This document shows, in pieces, positions 1-5,657 of a stretch of DNA of 17,100 bases. The notes below the pieces were generated by a model. It searched no databases and was not told the DNA's origin. It saw only the letters and a program-made list of their open reading frames with translations. Origin of the DNA: JBEKTY01 sp049515555 (GTDB lineage: Bacteria > Planctomycetota > Planctomycetia > Pirellulales > Thermoguttaceae); assembly GCA_049515555.1 (NCBI GenBank), contig JBEKTY010000169.1, positions 1-17,100 on the forward strand. The letters run 5' to 3'. The translations under genes were made by a program, and so were the position numbers. Each line of letters opens with the position of its first letter. The first letter of the stretch is position 1.

Positions 1-355
1 GCCTCACCCGCGATGTTACCATCGCCGGCGCATGACTCGGGGTTAGAACGGTTCGCTACTCCTTTTCTATGCGGCTCTTTCATCCGCTACTCCATGCCGG
101 TTTAGCCCGGCGCTTTCCCGCCCTCCCAATCCCCAATCCCTTCAGTTGTCGAACGCTTCGGAACGCCTTTTGAAACTTACGCTGAATCGACAAGTCTGTA
201 AGCCGTATGTTGGCTTGCACTAGCGATTCGGCCGGCGAGCGTAAAGTCATACGTCTTCAGGGGTACGTGTTCGACTTGCGAGCCTTCTTGCCCCGAAATA
301 GAATGCCGATCTTTCCAATGGTGGGGTCTCCGCCGGCTGGGCAGGACAGGCTTTA
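1..355. other. Gene-free left edge, nothing recognised
   Basis: No convincing open reading frame, tRNA or other RNA signature is seen on either strand. The base composition looks less GC-rich than the genes to the right. A short run at 121-141 reads as three 7-base units (CCCTCCC, AATCCCC, AATCCCT), resembling the AATCCCC heptad of the array at 1996-2058, so it may be a remnant of that repeat class. A near-duplicate of about ten bases (CGCTACTCC at 54-62 and again near 94-102) is also visible. The stretch could be a decayed gene or part of an element that starts outside the window. Confidence 0.4.
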
Positions 356-427
356 GTTTTCAGCTTTAAGTGTTCAGTGTTCCGCCGCGTGCTGAAAACC
401 GAAAACCGAAAACTGAACACTGAAAAC
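356..427. repeat. Heptad inverted repeat A
   Basis: The left arm is four 7-base units at 356-383 (GTTTTCA, GCTTTAA, GTGTTCA, GTGTTCC). A 9-base spacer follows, then five units at 393-427 (TGAAAAC, CGAAAAC twice, TGAACAC, TGAAAAC). The arms are imperfect reverse complements, so the transcript can fold into a long AU-containing hairpin. Phase is kept without indels within each arm. It lies about 250 bases upstream of the HEPN gene. It belongs to the same architectural family as the arrays at 1996, 3572, 8011, 14907 and 15381, with a different heptad sequence. Confidence 0.85.
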
Positions 428-560
428 TCCTACCTTCCGCCTTATACTATACATGCGTACAAATTCGCCTTTCGGCCGCAAGGGGACAGGTCCGTGTTAC
501 CGGCCAATGTTTTCTCCCAAAGGTGGCGCGAATTAGCCGAAAGACGGGCCAGCCCCCCGG

Positions 561-633
561 GCGGTCCGCAAACTGCCAGCCTGCGCCGGCTGGCGTCGGA
601 CCGCCGAGCCTGGCCGGGCCGGTTGACCGGCCC
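561..633. promoter_or_regulatory. Twin hairpins upstream of the HEPN/MNT pair
   Basis: Hairpin 1 has an outer 8-bp stem (GCGGTCCG at 561-568 with CGGACCGC at 597-604) enclosing a perfect 7-bp inner stem (GCCAGCC at 575-581 with GGCTGGC at 588-594). Hairpin 2 is a 7-bp stem (GGGCCGG at 616-622 with CCGGCCC at 627-633) with a TTGA loop. Both end about 40 bases before the HEPN start codon, where an operator or leader structure would lie. Further upstream are a weak -10-like TATACT (443-448) and a small palindrome GGACAGGTCC (484-493). A regulatory role is inferred; the stems themselves are seen directly. Confidence 0.5.
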
Positions 634-675
634 CCCGCCTTCCGGTAGGATCAGAAGCGTAAAGGGGCATCGGCG

Positions 676-1068
676 ATGGCAGACCGCACAAGGGACTGGC
701 TGGCTCAGGCGGAGCGGGACTTGGAGCAGGCCCGGGCTTCCCGCAACGAGGGACGCCACGAATGGGCCTGCTTTGCCGCACAGCAGTCGGCCGAGAAGGC
801 GGTCAAGGCCCTGCACTTGTCGCTTGGGCAAGAGGCCTGGGGCCATGTGGTGGCAGTGTTGCTTACCGAGTTGCCTGGGCCGGTCGACCCGAACCTCGTC
901 GAGCGGGCGAAGGTACTGGACAATTTCTACGTTGCGACTCGTTACGCTAACGGGCACCCCGCCGGTGCCCCGTTCGAACATTACGGCCCACTGCAAAGCG
1001 ACGACGCGATCGATCATGCCAGTAAGATCCTTGGATTCGTCCGTGTTCAAATGGCCCAGCCGGGCTGA
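676..1068 (+). CDS. HEPN domain protein, probable toxin of a HEPN/MNT pair
   Basis: This 130-residue, largely helical protein resembles the HEPN family (PF05168 type). The typical core ACFAAQQSAEKAVKAL sits at residues 31-46, and the family-like segment FYVATRYANGHPAGAPFEHY at 84-103. HEPN proteins paired with minimal nucleotidyltransferases are usually RNase toxins held inactive by the partner. The catalytic R-x4-6-H motif can be read as RYANGH (R89-H94), but this is in a position where homologs vary, so catalytic activity is uncertain. The ATG is preceded by AAAGGGG (661-667), a plausible ribosome-binding site. The stop codon lies inside the next gene, which suggests translational coupling. 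A non-toxic substrate-binding role for the HEPN domain is the main alternative. Confidence 0.82.
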   Translation: MADRTRDWLAQAERDLEQARASRNEGRHEWACFAAQQSAEKAVKALHLSLGQEAWGHVVAVLLTELPGPVDPNLVERAKVLDNFYVATRYANGHPAGAPFEHYGPLQSDDAIDHASKILGFVRVQMAQPG

Positions 1069-1402
1069 AGTGGCCCGCGCGCTGGCGTCCTGGGCGCCGG
1101 CGGTTGTTGCGCTACAGCCGGCCACGCTGCGGCTGGGCTATTTCGGCTCGTACGCCCGGGGCGATTGGGGCGTCGGCAGCGATCTGGACCTGGTGGCCGT
1201 GGTCCAGTCCAACGACAAGCCATTCGAGCTTCGGGCCGCCGATTGGGACCTGAGCCTGCTGCCCGTTCCCGCCGAGTTGCTCGTCTACACGCAGGACGAA
1301 TGGCAGCGGCTGGAGCGTGAGAAGGGCCGCTTTGCCACGACCTTGGCCTGCGAGACCGAGTGGCTGTACGTGCGTCCCGCGGCCCACCCATCAGGCACGT
1401 AG
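1043..1402 (+). CDS. MNT-type minimal nucleotidyltransferase, probable antitoxin
   Basis: This 119-residue protein has a DNA polymerase beta-like nucleotidyltransferase fold. The signature GSYARGDWGVGSDLD fits G-S-x10-D-x-D, with G35, S36, D47 and D49 as nucleotide and metal ligands. The strand that normally carries the third carboxylate reads PVPAELLVYT, with E78 where homologs often have Asp. In characterised HepT/MntA pairs the MNT protein adenylylates and neutralises the HEPN toxin; the same role is inferred here. I chose GTG 1043 because the following VFKWPSRAEV fits the family N-terminus. ATG 1016 and TTG 1031 are in-frame alternatives. The open frame reaching further upstream overlaps the HEPN gene and is not coding. 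The gene overlaps the HEPN gene by 26 bases, as expected for a coupled pair. Confidence 0.82.
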   Translation: MFKWPSRAEVARALASWAPAVVALQPATLRLGYFGSYARGDWGVGSDLDLVAVVQSNDKPFELRAADWDLSLLPVPAELLVYTQDEWQRLEREKGRFATTLACETEWLYVRPAAHPSGT

Positions 1403-1413
1403 GAAACGGTTCA

Positions 1414-1995
1414 ATGACTAGCCCTTTTGATCCGCAGCCCGACGAGAGCGGCCCAAGCCGCCGGCCGGACCCGCTCGATCCGGGGCACGATGACGTTCGC
1501 GGGTTGCTCCGCACGGTTGGCCCGGTGCTGCTGCTGGCGGGGCTGATCTTCATGGCCGTGGGCGTGGTGAGTTTCTTCTCGGCCGTCGGCGGTGTCGAAC
1601 CGCCGCGCTACTTCTGGTGCTGCTTCGTGGGCATCCCGCTAATGGCCATCGGGGGCGCAGTGTGCAAGTTCGCCTTTATGGGCGCGGTCAGCCGGTACAT
1701 TGCCGACGAGGTTGCCCCGGTGGGCAAGGACGTGATCAACTACATGGCCGACGGGACGCAGGGGGCGGTCCGCCAGGTGGCCGCCGCCGTGGGCGAAGGC
1801 CTGCGGGAAGGCACGGCGGGCCAGGCGGCGCCCAGCGCCCGGTGTCCCCAGTGCCACACGGTCAACGAGGCATCCGCGAACTTCTGTAAGAGTTGCGGTT
1901 CCCCGCTAACCAAGTCGGCGCACTGTCCGGCTTGCGGCGGGGCCAACGATCCGCATGCGCGGTTCTGCGAACATTGCGGAAAGGGGCTGTCTTAA
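1414..1995 (+). CDS. Two-TM membrane protein with two C-terminal zinc ribbons
   Basis: The 193-residue protein has a disordered, proline-rich N-terminus (1-28) and two hydrophobic segments (about 35-58 and 66-90). A linker follows, which may be amphipathic, and then two short zinc ribbons. Ribbon 1 uses C144-x2-C147 and C158-x2-C161; ribbon 2 uses C171-x2-C174 and C185-x2-C188. The second-half knuckles (NFCKSCG, RFCEHCG) are typical of zinc-ribbon domains appended to bacterial membrane proteins of unknown function. ATG 1414 is preceded at good spacing by AGGAA (1401-1405), which overlaps the stop codon of the MNT gene. That 11-base gap suggests co-transcription with the HEPN/MNT pair. The specific function is unknown. 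Confidence 0.8.
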   Translation: MTSPFDPQPDESGPSRRPDPLDPGHDDVRGLLRTVGPVLLLAGLIFMAVGVVSFFSAVGGVEPPRYFWCCFVGIPLMAIGGAVCKFAFMGAVSRYIADEVAPVGKDVINYMADGTQGAVRQVAAAVGEGLREGTAGQAAPSARCPQCHTVNEASANFCKSCGSPLTKSAHCPACGGANDPHARFCEHCGKGLS

Positions 1996-2058
1996 ATCTG
2001 AGATCTCAAATCTCAGGTCTCAGGTCTCAGATCCCTAAATCCCCAAATCTCAAATCCC
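1996..2058. repeat. Heptad repeat B (mostly one-strand array)
   Basis: Nine consecutive 7-base units begin at the base after the TAA stop codon (1993-1995) of the zinc-ribbon gene: ATCTGAG, ATCTCAA, ATCTCAG, GTCTCAG twice, ATCCCTA, AATCCCC, AAATCTC, AAATCCC. Read on the minus strand, the first part is TGAGACC/TGAGATT units with TGA every 7 bases. Only the first unit is inverted: ATCTGAGA (1996-2003) can pair with TCTCAGAT (2025-2032). The array ends 8 bases before the ATG of the hydrogenase maturation protease, so it occupies the space where a ribosome-binding site would be. Confidence 0.8.
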
Positions 2059-2066
2059 CGCTTCCC

Positions 2067-2522
2067 ATGCGAACCCTGGTGCTCGGACTGGGCAATCCCC
2101 TGGTGGGCGACGACAGCGTTGGGCTGCGGGTGGCGGCCGAGCTGAAAGGCCGGCTGGCCGGCCGGACGGACGTCGACGTGGCCGAAGATTACTGGGGCGG
2201 GCTGCGGCTGATGGAGCACATGGTGGGTTACGAGCGGGTGATCGTCATCGACGCGCTGTGCAGCGGGGCGGCGCCGGGTACGATCCGCCACTTGGCCGTG
2301 GGCGACCTCCCCACGCAGCGCAGCGCGTCGTCGCACGATACGAACCTCGCCACGGCCCTGGCCCTGGGCCGCGCCGCCGGCTTGTGCCTGCCGGAGGATC
2401 GAAACGTCCTCCTTGTGGGGATTGAAGCGGAAGATATACTGACCTTTGGCGAGGTCTGTACGCCCGCGGTCGCGGCGGCGGTGCCCCGGGCCGTCGCCGA
2501 AGTCCTTAAGGAACTGGCCTGA
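2067..2522 (+). CDS. [NiFe]-hydrogenase maturation endopeptidase (HyaD/HybD/HycI family)
   Basis: This 151-residue protein matches the family that cleaves the C-terminal tail of the hydrogenase large subunit once nickel is inserted. It shows the N-terminal strand TLVLGLGNPLVGDDSVG (3-19), IDAL at 61-64 and SSHD at 88-91. By analogy with HybD, the nickel-binding carboxylates and histidine would be D16, D62 and H90. Length is normal for the family. ATG 2067 begins MRTLVLGLGN, the expected N-terminus; upstream in-frame codons run into the repeat. No Shine-Dalgarno sequence is visible. HypA follows after 15 bases, supporting a maturation operon. The cognate hydrogenase large subunit is not in the window, so which hydrogenase it serves cannot be told. 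Confidence 0.9.
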   Translation: MRTLVLGLGNPLVGDDSVGLRVAAELKGRLAGRTDVDVAEDYWGGLRLMEHMVGYERVIVIDALCSGAAPGTIRHLAVGDLPTQRSASSHDTNLATALALGRAAGLCLPEDRNVLLVGIEAEDILTFGEVCTPAVAAAVPRAVAEVLKELA

Positions 2523-2537
2523 TTCCCGGGCACCCGC

Positions 2538-2885
2538 ATGCACGAGCTTTCCATCGTCGAGGCCCTGCTGGAGCAGGTGGGTCGAGAGTTGCACCGCGCC
2601 GGGCAGAACGGCCGCGTCAAGCGGCTGGAGGTGGCCATCGGGCGGCTGTCGGGGGTGCACAGCGGCTCGTTCCGCTTCGCCTTCGAGCTGTTGGCGCCGG
2701 GCACGATCGTCGAGGGCGCCAAGCTGGACATCAGCGAGCCGCCGGCGGTGTGCTGCTGCGCCCGCTGCGGCGCCCGCCGCGAGATCGAGGAGCTGGTGGC
2801 CGAGTGCCCGGGCTGCGGCAGCCCGGAAATCACCATCGAACAGGGCCGCGACCTCATGCTGCAGAGCATCGAGCTGGAAGACTGA
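2538..2885 (+). CDS. hypA: Hydrogenase nickel incorporation protein HypA
   Basis: The 115-residue length is typical of HypA. It starts with MHE, the N-terminal nickel-binding motif that uses the amino terminus and H2. The zinc-binding domain carries C74-x2-C77 and C90-x2-C93, with two extra cysteines at C72 and C73 just before the first pair. HypA delivers nickel to the hydrogenase large-subunit precursor together with HypB. ATG 2538 is fixed by the MHE motif; the preceding bases (CCCGGGCACCCGC) show no clear ribosome-binding site. The gene lies between the maturation protease (15 bases upstream) and hypB (19 bases downstream), a tight operon. Confidence 0.95.
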   Translation: MHELSIVEALLEQVGRELHRAGQNGRVKRLEVAIGRLSGVHSGSFRFAFELLAPGTIVEGAKLDISEPPAVCCCARCGARREIEELVAECPGCGSPEITIEQGRDLMLQSIELED

Positions 2886-2904
2886 AAGGAGCCGTAAGCG
2901 AGTT

Positions 2905-3555
2905 ATGAAGATCGTCGCCGCGCAGAACATTTTGAAGGCCAACGAGCAATTGGCCGCCGAGAACCGGGCCCGGCTGGAGGCCGCGGGTGTGCACGCCGTG
3001 AACGTGCTGGGCTCGCCGGGCTGCGGCAAGACCACGCTCCTGGAGGCCCTCAGCACCCGGCTCCGTGGCCGGCTGCGGGCGGCGGTCATCGAGGGCGACA
3101 TCGCCGGCTCGCTCGATGCCCAGCGGATCGAGGCCCTGGGCCTGCCCGTCGTCCAGATCAACACCGACGGGGCCTGCCACCTCGACGCCGTGATGGTCGC
3201 CTCGGCGCTGGCCGAGCTCGATCTGGCCGCTATCGACTTGCTGCTGATCGAGAACGTCGGCAACCTGGTGTGCACGGCCGGCTTCGATCTGGGCGAGCAT
3301 CTGCGGATCGTGCTGCTGGGCGTGACCGAAGGCGACGACAAGGCCGTGAAATATCCGGCCATCTTCCAGGGCGCCGACGCCCTGGTGCTGACGAAGCTCG
3401 ACCTGCTGCCGCACACGAACTTCCGGGTGGAGCGGATCACGGCCGACATGCGGCGGCTGGCCCCGCGGGCCGAGGTCTTCCAGCTCTCCGCCCTGCACGG
3501 CCCGGGCACGGCGCCGGCCGCTGAGTGGATAGCGGCGCGGTGCGGAAAGAAGTAG
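2905..3555 (+). CDS. hypB: Hydrogenase nickel incorporation GTPase HypB (short form)
   Basis: This 216-residue SIMIBI-class GTPase supplies the GTP-dependent step of nickel insertion. Visible features are the Walker A loop GSPGCGKT (36-43), EGD at 63-65, the inter-subunit metal site C91-H92 with C123, ENVGN at 116-120, and the guanine-specificity motif region LTKLDLLP (162-169). That last motif reads TKLD rather than the usual NKxD. The N-terminal CxxCGC nickel motif and the His-rich stretch seen in some HypB proteins are absent, as in many short forms. ATG 2905 gives the family-like start MKIVAAQNILKANEQLA. AAAGGAG (2885-2891) lies rather far upstream, 13 bases from the ATG. The open frame continues upstream through hypA, but that part is not HypB-like. 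Confidence 0.94.
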   Translation: MKIVAAQNILKANEQLAAENRARLEAAGVHAVNVLGSPGCGKTTLLEALSTRLRGRLRAAVIEGDIAGSLDAQRIEALGLPVVQINTDGACHLDAVMVASALAELDLAAIDLLLIENVGNLVCTAGFDLGEHLRIVLLGVTEGDDKAVKYPAIFQGADALVLTKLDLLPHTNFRVERITADMRRLAPRAEVFQLSALHGPGTAPAAEWIAARCGKK

Positions 3556-3571
3556 AATGACCAAATGCATG

Positions 3572-3630
3572 AATGTTCAATGTTCAATGGCACAGCGCCA
3601 GAACGTGCCTTCATTGAACATTGAACATTT
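3572..3630. repeat. Heptad inverted repeat C downstream of hypB
   Basis: Left-arm units AATGTTC (3572-3578 and 3579-3585) continue into CAATG-GCAC. The right arm is CATTGAA twice (3612-3625) plus CATTT. Left 3571-3589 and right 3612-3630 pair at 18 of 19 positions, and GGCAC (3589-3593) with GTGCC (3605-3609) adds an inner stem. On the plus strand the right arm reads TGAACAT repeats. Heptad-like AATGACC (3556-3562) starts directly after the hypB stop codon TAG (3553-3555). The hairpin could act as a terminator or 3' stabiliser for the maturation operon. No long U tract follows, so a terminator role is only a possibility. Confidence 0.85.
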
Positions 3631-3698
3631 AGCAATTCGATCATTCCTTCCACGACTGGTGTCATTCCTGCCGCTGACTGCATGAAGGAGCGACTACG

Positions 3699-4184
3699 AT
3701 GGCCGACGCCTACACCTTCCGCAGCGACGTGACCGCCGCCGATCTCGAGCGGATCCGGGCCCTGGTCTCCTCGACCGGCGTGTTCAGCCCGGTGGAGGTC
3801 GAATGTGCCGTGGAGTTGGTCTTGGAGCGGCTGGCCAAGGGCCCGGCCAGCGGCTACCATTTTGTGTTCGCCGAGCGGACGGGCGACCTGGCCGGCTACG
3901 CCTGCTACGGGCCGATCGCGCTGACGGCGGGCAGCTACGACCTGTACTGGATTGCCGTGGGCAAGTCGGCCCAGGGGCAGGGCCTGGGGCGGATCCTGAT
4001 CGAGAAAGTAGACAAGCTGGTGCGGGCCGAGGGTGGGCGGCGAATTTACATCGAGACCTCGACCCGGGAGCCCTACGCCCCCACCCGCGGATTTTACCTC
4101 CGCTGCGGCTGCCGCCTGGAGACCGTGCTCGAGGATTTCTACGCCCCCGGCGACGGCAAGGCGATCTACGTCCGCGTGCTGTGA
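3699..4184 (+). CDS. GNAT-family N-acetyltransferase
   Basis: This 161-residue single-domain protein has the GNAT fold. The beta-4 strand YDLYWIAV (80-87) is followed by the acetyl-CoA pyrophosphate loop Q92-G-Q-G-L-G97 (Q/R-x-x-G-x-G/A) and the helix RILIEKVDKLV. The C-terminal TRGFYLRCGC (129-138) matches the usual region after beta-6. Substrate is not evident; small-molecule or amino-acid acetylation is the family's general role. AAGGAG (3685-3690) lies 8 bases before ATG 3699, a strong start signal. It follows hypB by 143 bases with a hairpin repeat between, so it is probably a separate transcript. It converges on the SDR gene across a palindrome at 4202-4266. Confidence 0.88.
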   Translation: MADAYTFRSDVTAADLERIRALVSSTGVFSPVEVECAVELVLERLAKGPASGYHFVFAERTGDLAGYACYGPIALTAGSYDLYWIAVGKSAQGQGLGRILIEKVDKLVRAEGGRRIYIETSTREPYAPTRGFYLRCGCRLETVLEDFYAPGDGKAIYVRVL

Positions 4185-4201
4185 AGGGCCGGCCACCTGT
4201 C

Positions 4202-4266
4202 GGGTGCCACTGCTGGCTCGTCCAGCAGTGCTTCTCACACTGCTGGACAAGCCAGCAGTGGCACCC
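4202..4266. repeat. Nested palindromic repeat between convergent genes
   Basis: Two 29-base arms (4202-4230 and 4238-4266) are reverse complements at 28 of 29 positions, with a 7-base loop CTTCTCA. Each arm also contains its own stem, CACTGCTGG with CCAGCAGTG (9 bp, 5-base loop). The element can therefore form one long hairpin or two small ones side by side. It sits 17 bases after the GNAT stop codon and 36 bases before the end of the SDR gene on the other strand, where a bidirectional terminator would be. The single mismatch is C-A on plus RNA but G-U on minus RNA. From memory, similar phrases recur in planctomycete genomes. Confidence 0.85.
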
Positions 4267-4302
4267 AATCCCGCGGCCTCGGACAGCGGGTCGGCTGGCG
4301 GC

Positions 4303-5445
4303 TCACAACCAGCCGTGCTCGCGGTACCAGAGGGCGGTCTGGCGGATTCGCTCGGCCAGGGGTGCGGCGACGGCGAAGCCCAGCTCGCGGGCCGCCGCCG
4401 CGGGGGAGCAGGTCCACGAGCCGGCGCGGGCCTCGCGGGCCTTGTCTACGCTGAAATACGGGGGGCGACCGCGAAAGTGGCCTAGCATCGTGGCCACCCC
4501 GGCGGCGGTCCACACGGTGACCGGCTCGAGGTGCACGACCTGCGTCCGCCGGCGTCCCAGGGCCGTGCCGATCATCCGGCCAAACTCGGCATAGGTCACG
4601 TCGCGTTCGGCGGCGGCGAAGTAGTAGCCCTGGGTCGCCGGAGATGGCCCCGCTTCCCGCGCGGCGAACTCGGGATCGTTGCCATTCTGTTTCTGTCCTT
4701 CCGCGTGTCCATTCCGGCCCGAGGCCCGGACGGCGGGATCGGGATGATCCCCCGCGTCGGACGGCGAGTCGCCGGCGGCCGCCGGCACGATCCGTTTTCC
4801 CCGCTCGGCGGCCAAGATCAACAGGGCCACCAGGTCTGCGGCGTGAATCAGCGAAAAGCGTTGCTCCCGCCAACCGGGCGCCAGGTGCAGACCCAGCCGG
4901 GCGATCGGCCAGAAGAGTTCCCGGGTGGCGCGGTCCGATTCGCCAAACACAACTGGTGGTCGAACGATGGTAATGGGCAGCCGATCGGCCCACGGGCGGA
5001 GGGCCCGCTCGCCGGCCCACTTGCTGCGGCCGTAGTACGAGACGGGCGCGGGCCGGTCGCTCTCGATCCGCGGTCGGCCGGCCGCCGACGGCCCGACCGC
5101 CGCCAACGACGAGCACGCGACCAGTACCGGCGGCGTGCCCAGCCGGGCACAGGCCCAGGCCACGTTGCTGAGCCCTTGTTGATTGACCTCGAAGAACTGC
5201 TCGACCCGCAATGCCCGCAGGCAACCCGCCAATTGAAACACCACCTCCTGCCCGGCGACCGCCGCCGGCAGCGACTCGCGGTCGGTAATGTCGCCCTCGA
5301 CCAGCCGCACCGCCAGCCGCCGGATGCGTTCGAGCACCGAGGAACAGCGGACCAGGCAGGTGACGTCGTGGCCGCGGGCCACCAGCTCTTGCAGCAGGTG
5401 GGCGCCGATGAATCCGTTGGCCCCCGTAATCAGAATCTTAGTCAT
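4303..5445 (-). CDS. NAD(P)-dependent epimerase/reductase (extended SDR)
   Basis: This 380-residue protein begins MTKILITGANGFIGAHL. It has the glycine-rich Rossmann motif G8-x2-G11-x2-G14, an acidic GDITD (51-55) for the adenine side, catalytic S112/S113 and Y138-x3-K142 (YYGRSK). This is the pattern of extended SDRs such as UDP-sugar epimerases, dihydroflavonol reductases and 3-beta-hydroxysteroid dehydrogenase-like proteins; the substrate cannot be assigned. Residues about 221-272 form a hydrophilic, low-complexity insertion between two conserved parts, which is odd for the family. ATG 5445 is preferred; an in-frame TTG lies at 5451. No ribosome-binding site is seen, and a TATACT box lies 5 bases upstream, suggesting a leaderless message. 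It is divergent from the tandem-GNAT gene. Confidence 0.88.
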   Translation of the reverse strand: MTKILITGANGFIGAHLLQELVARGHDVTCLVRCSSVLERIRRLAVRLVEGDITDRESLPAAVAGQEVVFQLAGCLRALRVEQFFEVNQQGLSNVAWACARLGTPPVLVACSSLAAVGPSAAGRPRIESDRPAPVSYYGRSKWAGERALRPWADRLPITIVRPPVVFGESDRATRELFWPIARLGLHLAPGWREQRFSLIHAADLVALLILAAERGKRIVPAAAGDSPSDAGDHPDPAVRASGRNGHAEGQKQNGNDPEFAAREAGPSPATQGYYFAAAERDVTYAEFGRMIGTALGRRRTQVVHLEPVTVWTAAGVATMLGHFRGRPPYFSVDKAREARAGSWTCSPAAAARELGFAVAAPLAERIRQTALWYREHGWL

Positions 5446-5450
5446 GCACA

Positions 5451-5456
5451 AGTATA
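5451..5456 (-). promoter_or_regulatory. Candidate -10 box of a leaderless SDR transcript
   Basis: On the minus strand the sequence reads TATACT, then five bases (TGTGC), then ATG. A -10 element at this distance would place the transcription start at the A of the ATG. A -35 box is weak (TTCCGA). No Shine-Dalgarno sequence precedes the ATG, which fits a leaderless mRNA. The hexamer is seen; its use is inferred. Confidence 0.3.
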
Positions 5457-5465
5457 GCTGCCGGG

Positions 5466-5495
5466 TTGACGGTCGGAAGTCGAAAGCGGTAAGAT
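5466..5495 (+). promoter_or_regulatory. Candidate sigma-70 type promoter for the tandem-GNAT gene
   Basis: TTGACG (5466-5471) and TAAGAT (5490-5495) are separated by 18 bases and point toward the gene starting at 5658. The predicted leader of about 155 bases would contain the palindromic repeat at 5537-5604. Match to consensus is 5 of 6 for the -35 and 4 of 6 for the -10 hexamer; no experimental support is visible. Confidence 0.35.
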
Positions 5496-5536
5496 GTTGC
5501 GGAAGATCGAAGATTTGCCGGGCGGGTCGAGATTGT

Positions 5537-5604
5537 GGGTGGGTCGAGCGCTGCGAGCCCCACCATCAGGGTCTTGGCGTGGCTTTTCTGCGCTCGACCC
5601 GCCC
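5537..5604. repeat. REP-like palindrome, copy 1 (GGGTGGGTCGAGCGC class)
   Basis: The 30 bases at 5537-5566 match the copies at 7977-8006 and 17056-17085 with one difference (T for A at 5552). A degenerate inverted partner lies at 5581-5604 and ends TCTGCGCTCGACCCGCCC, so the whole forms an imperfect hairpin. Within the unit, GGTGGG and CCCCACC can also pair. It lies in the leader between the divergent SDR and tandem-GNAT genes, so here it cannot be a normal terminator. Confidence 0.8.
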
Positions 5605-5657
5605 TATCCAATAATATCCCAGCGCTTAACCCTGAACCCGATGGCGGCGAACTGCTC

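Noticed and set aside
1..355. tRNA, tmRNA, integron attC site or intron end
   Set aside because: No T-loop consensus, tmRNA ends, paired attC core sites or reverse transcriptase coding sequence could be found.
377..1042. Open frame continuing upstream of the nucleotidyltransferase
   Set aside because: It starts inside heptad repeat A, crosses the hairpins and overlaps the HEPN gene in another frame. The translation is low-complexity and family similarity begins only near residue 1 of the call at 1043.
2446..2904. Longer N-terminus for HypB
   Set aside because: The extra part overlaps the protease end and all of hypA in another frame and is Arg/Ser-rich, unlike the metal-binding N-termini of long HypB proteins.
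2013..4268. 751-codon open frame on the minus strand
   Set aside because: It lies antisense to the hydrogenase protease, hypA, hypB and GNAT genes, which have clear family motifs. Its product has no recognisable domain and is a by-product of high GC.
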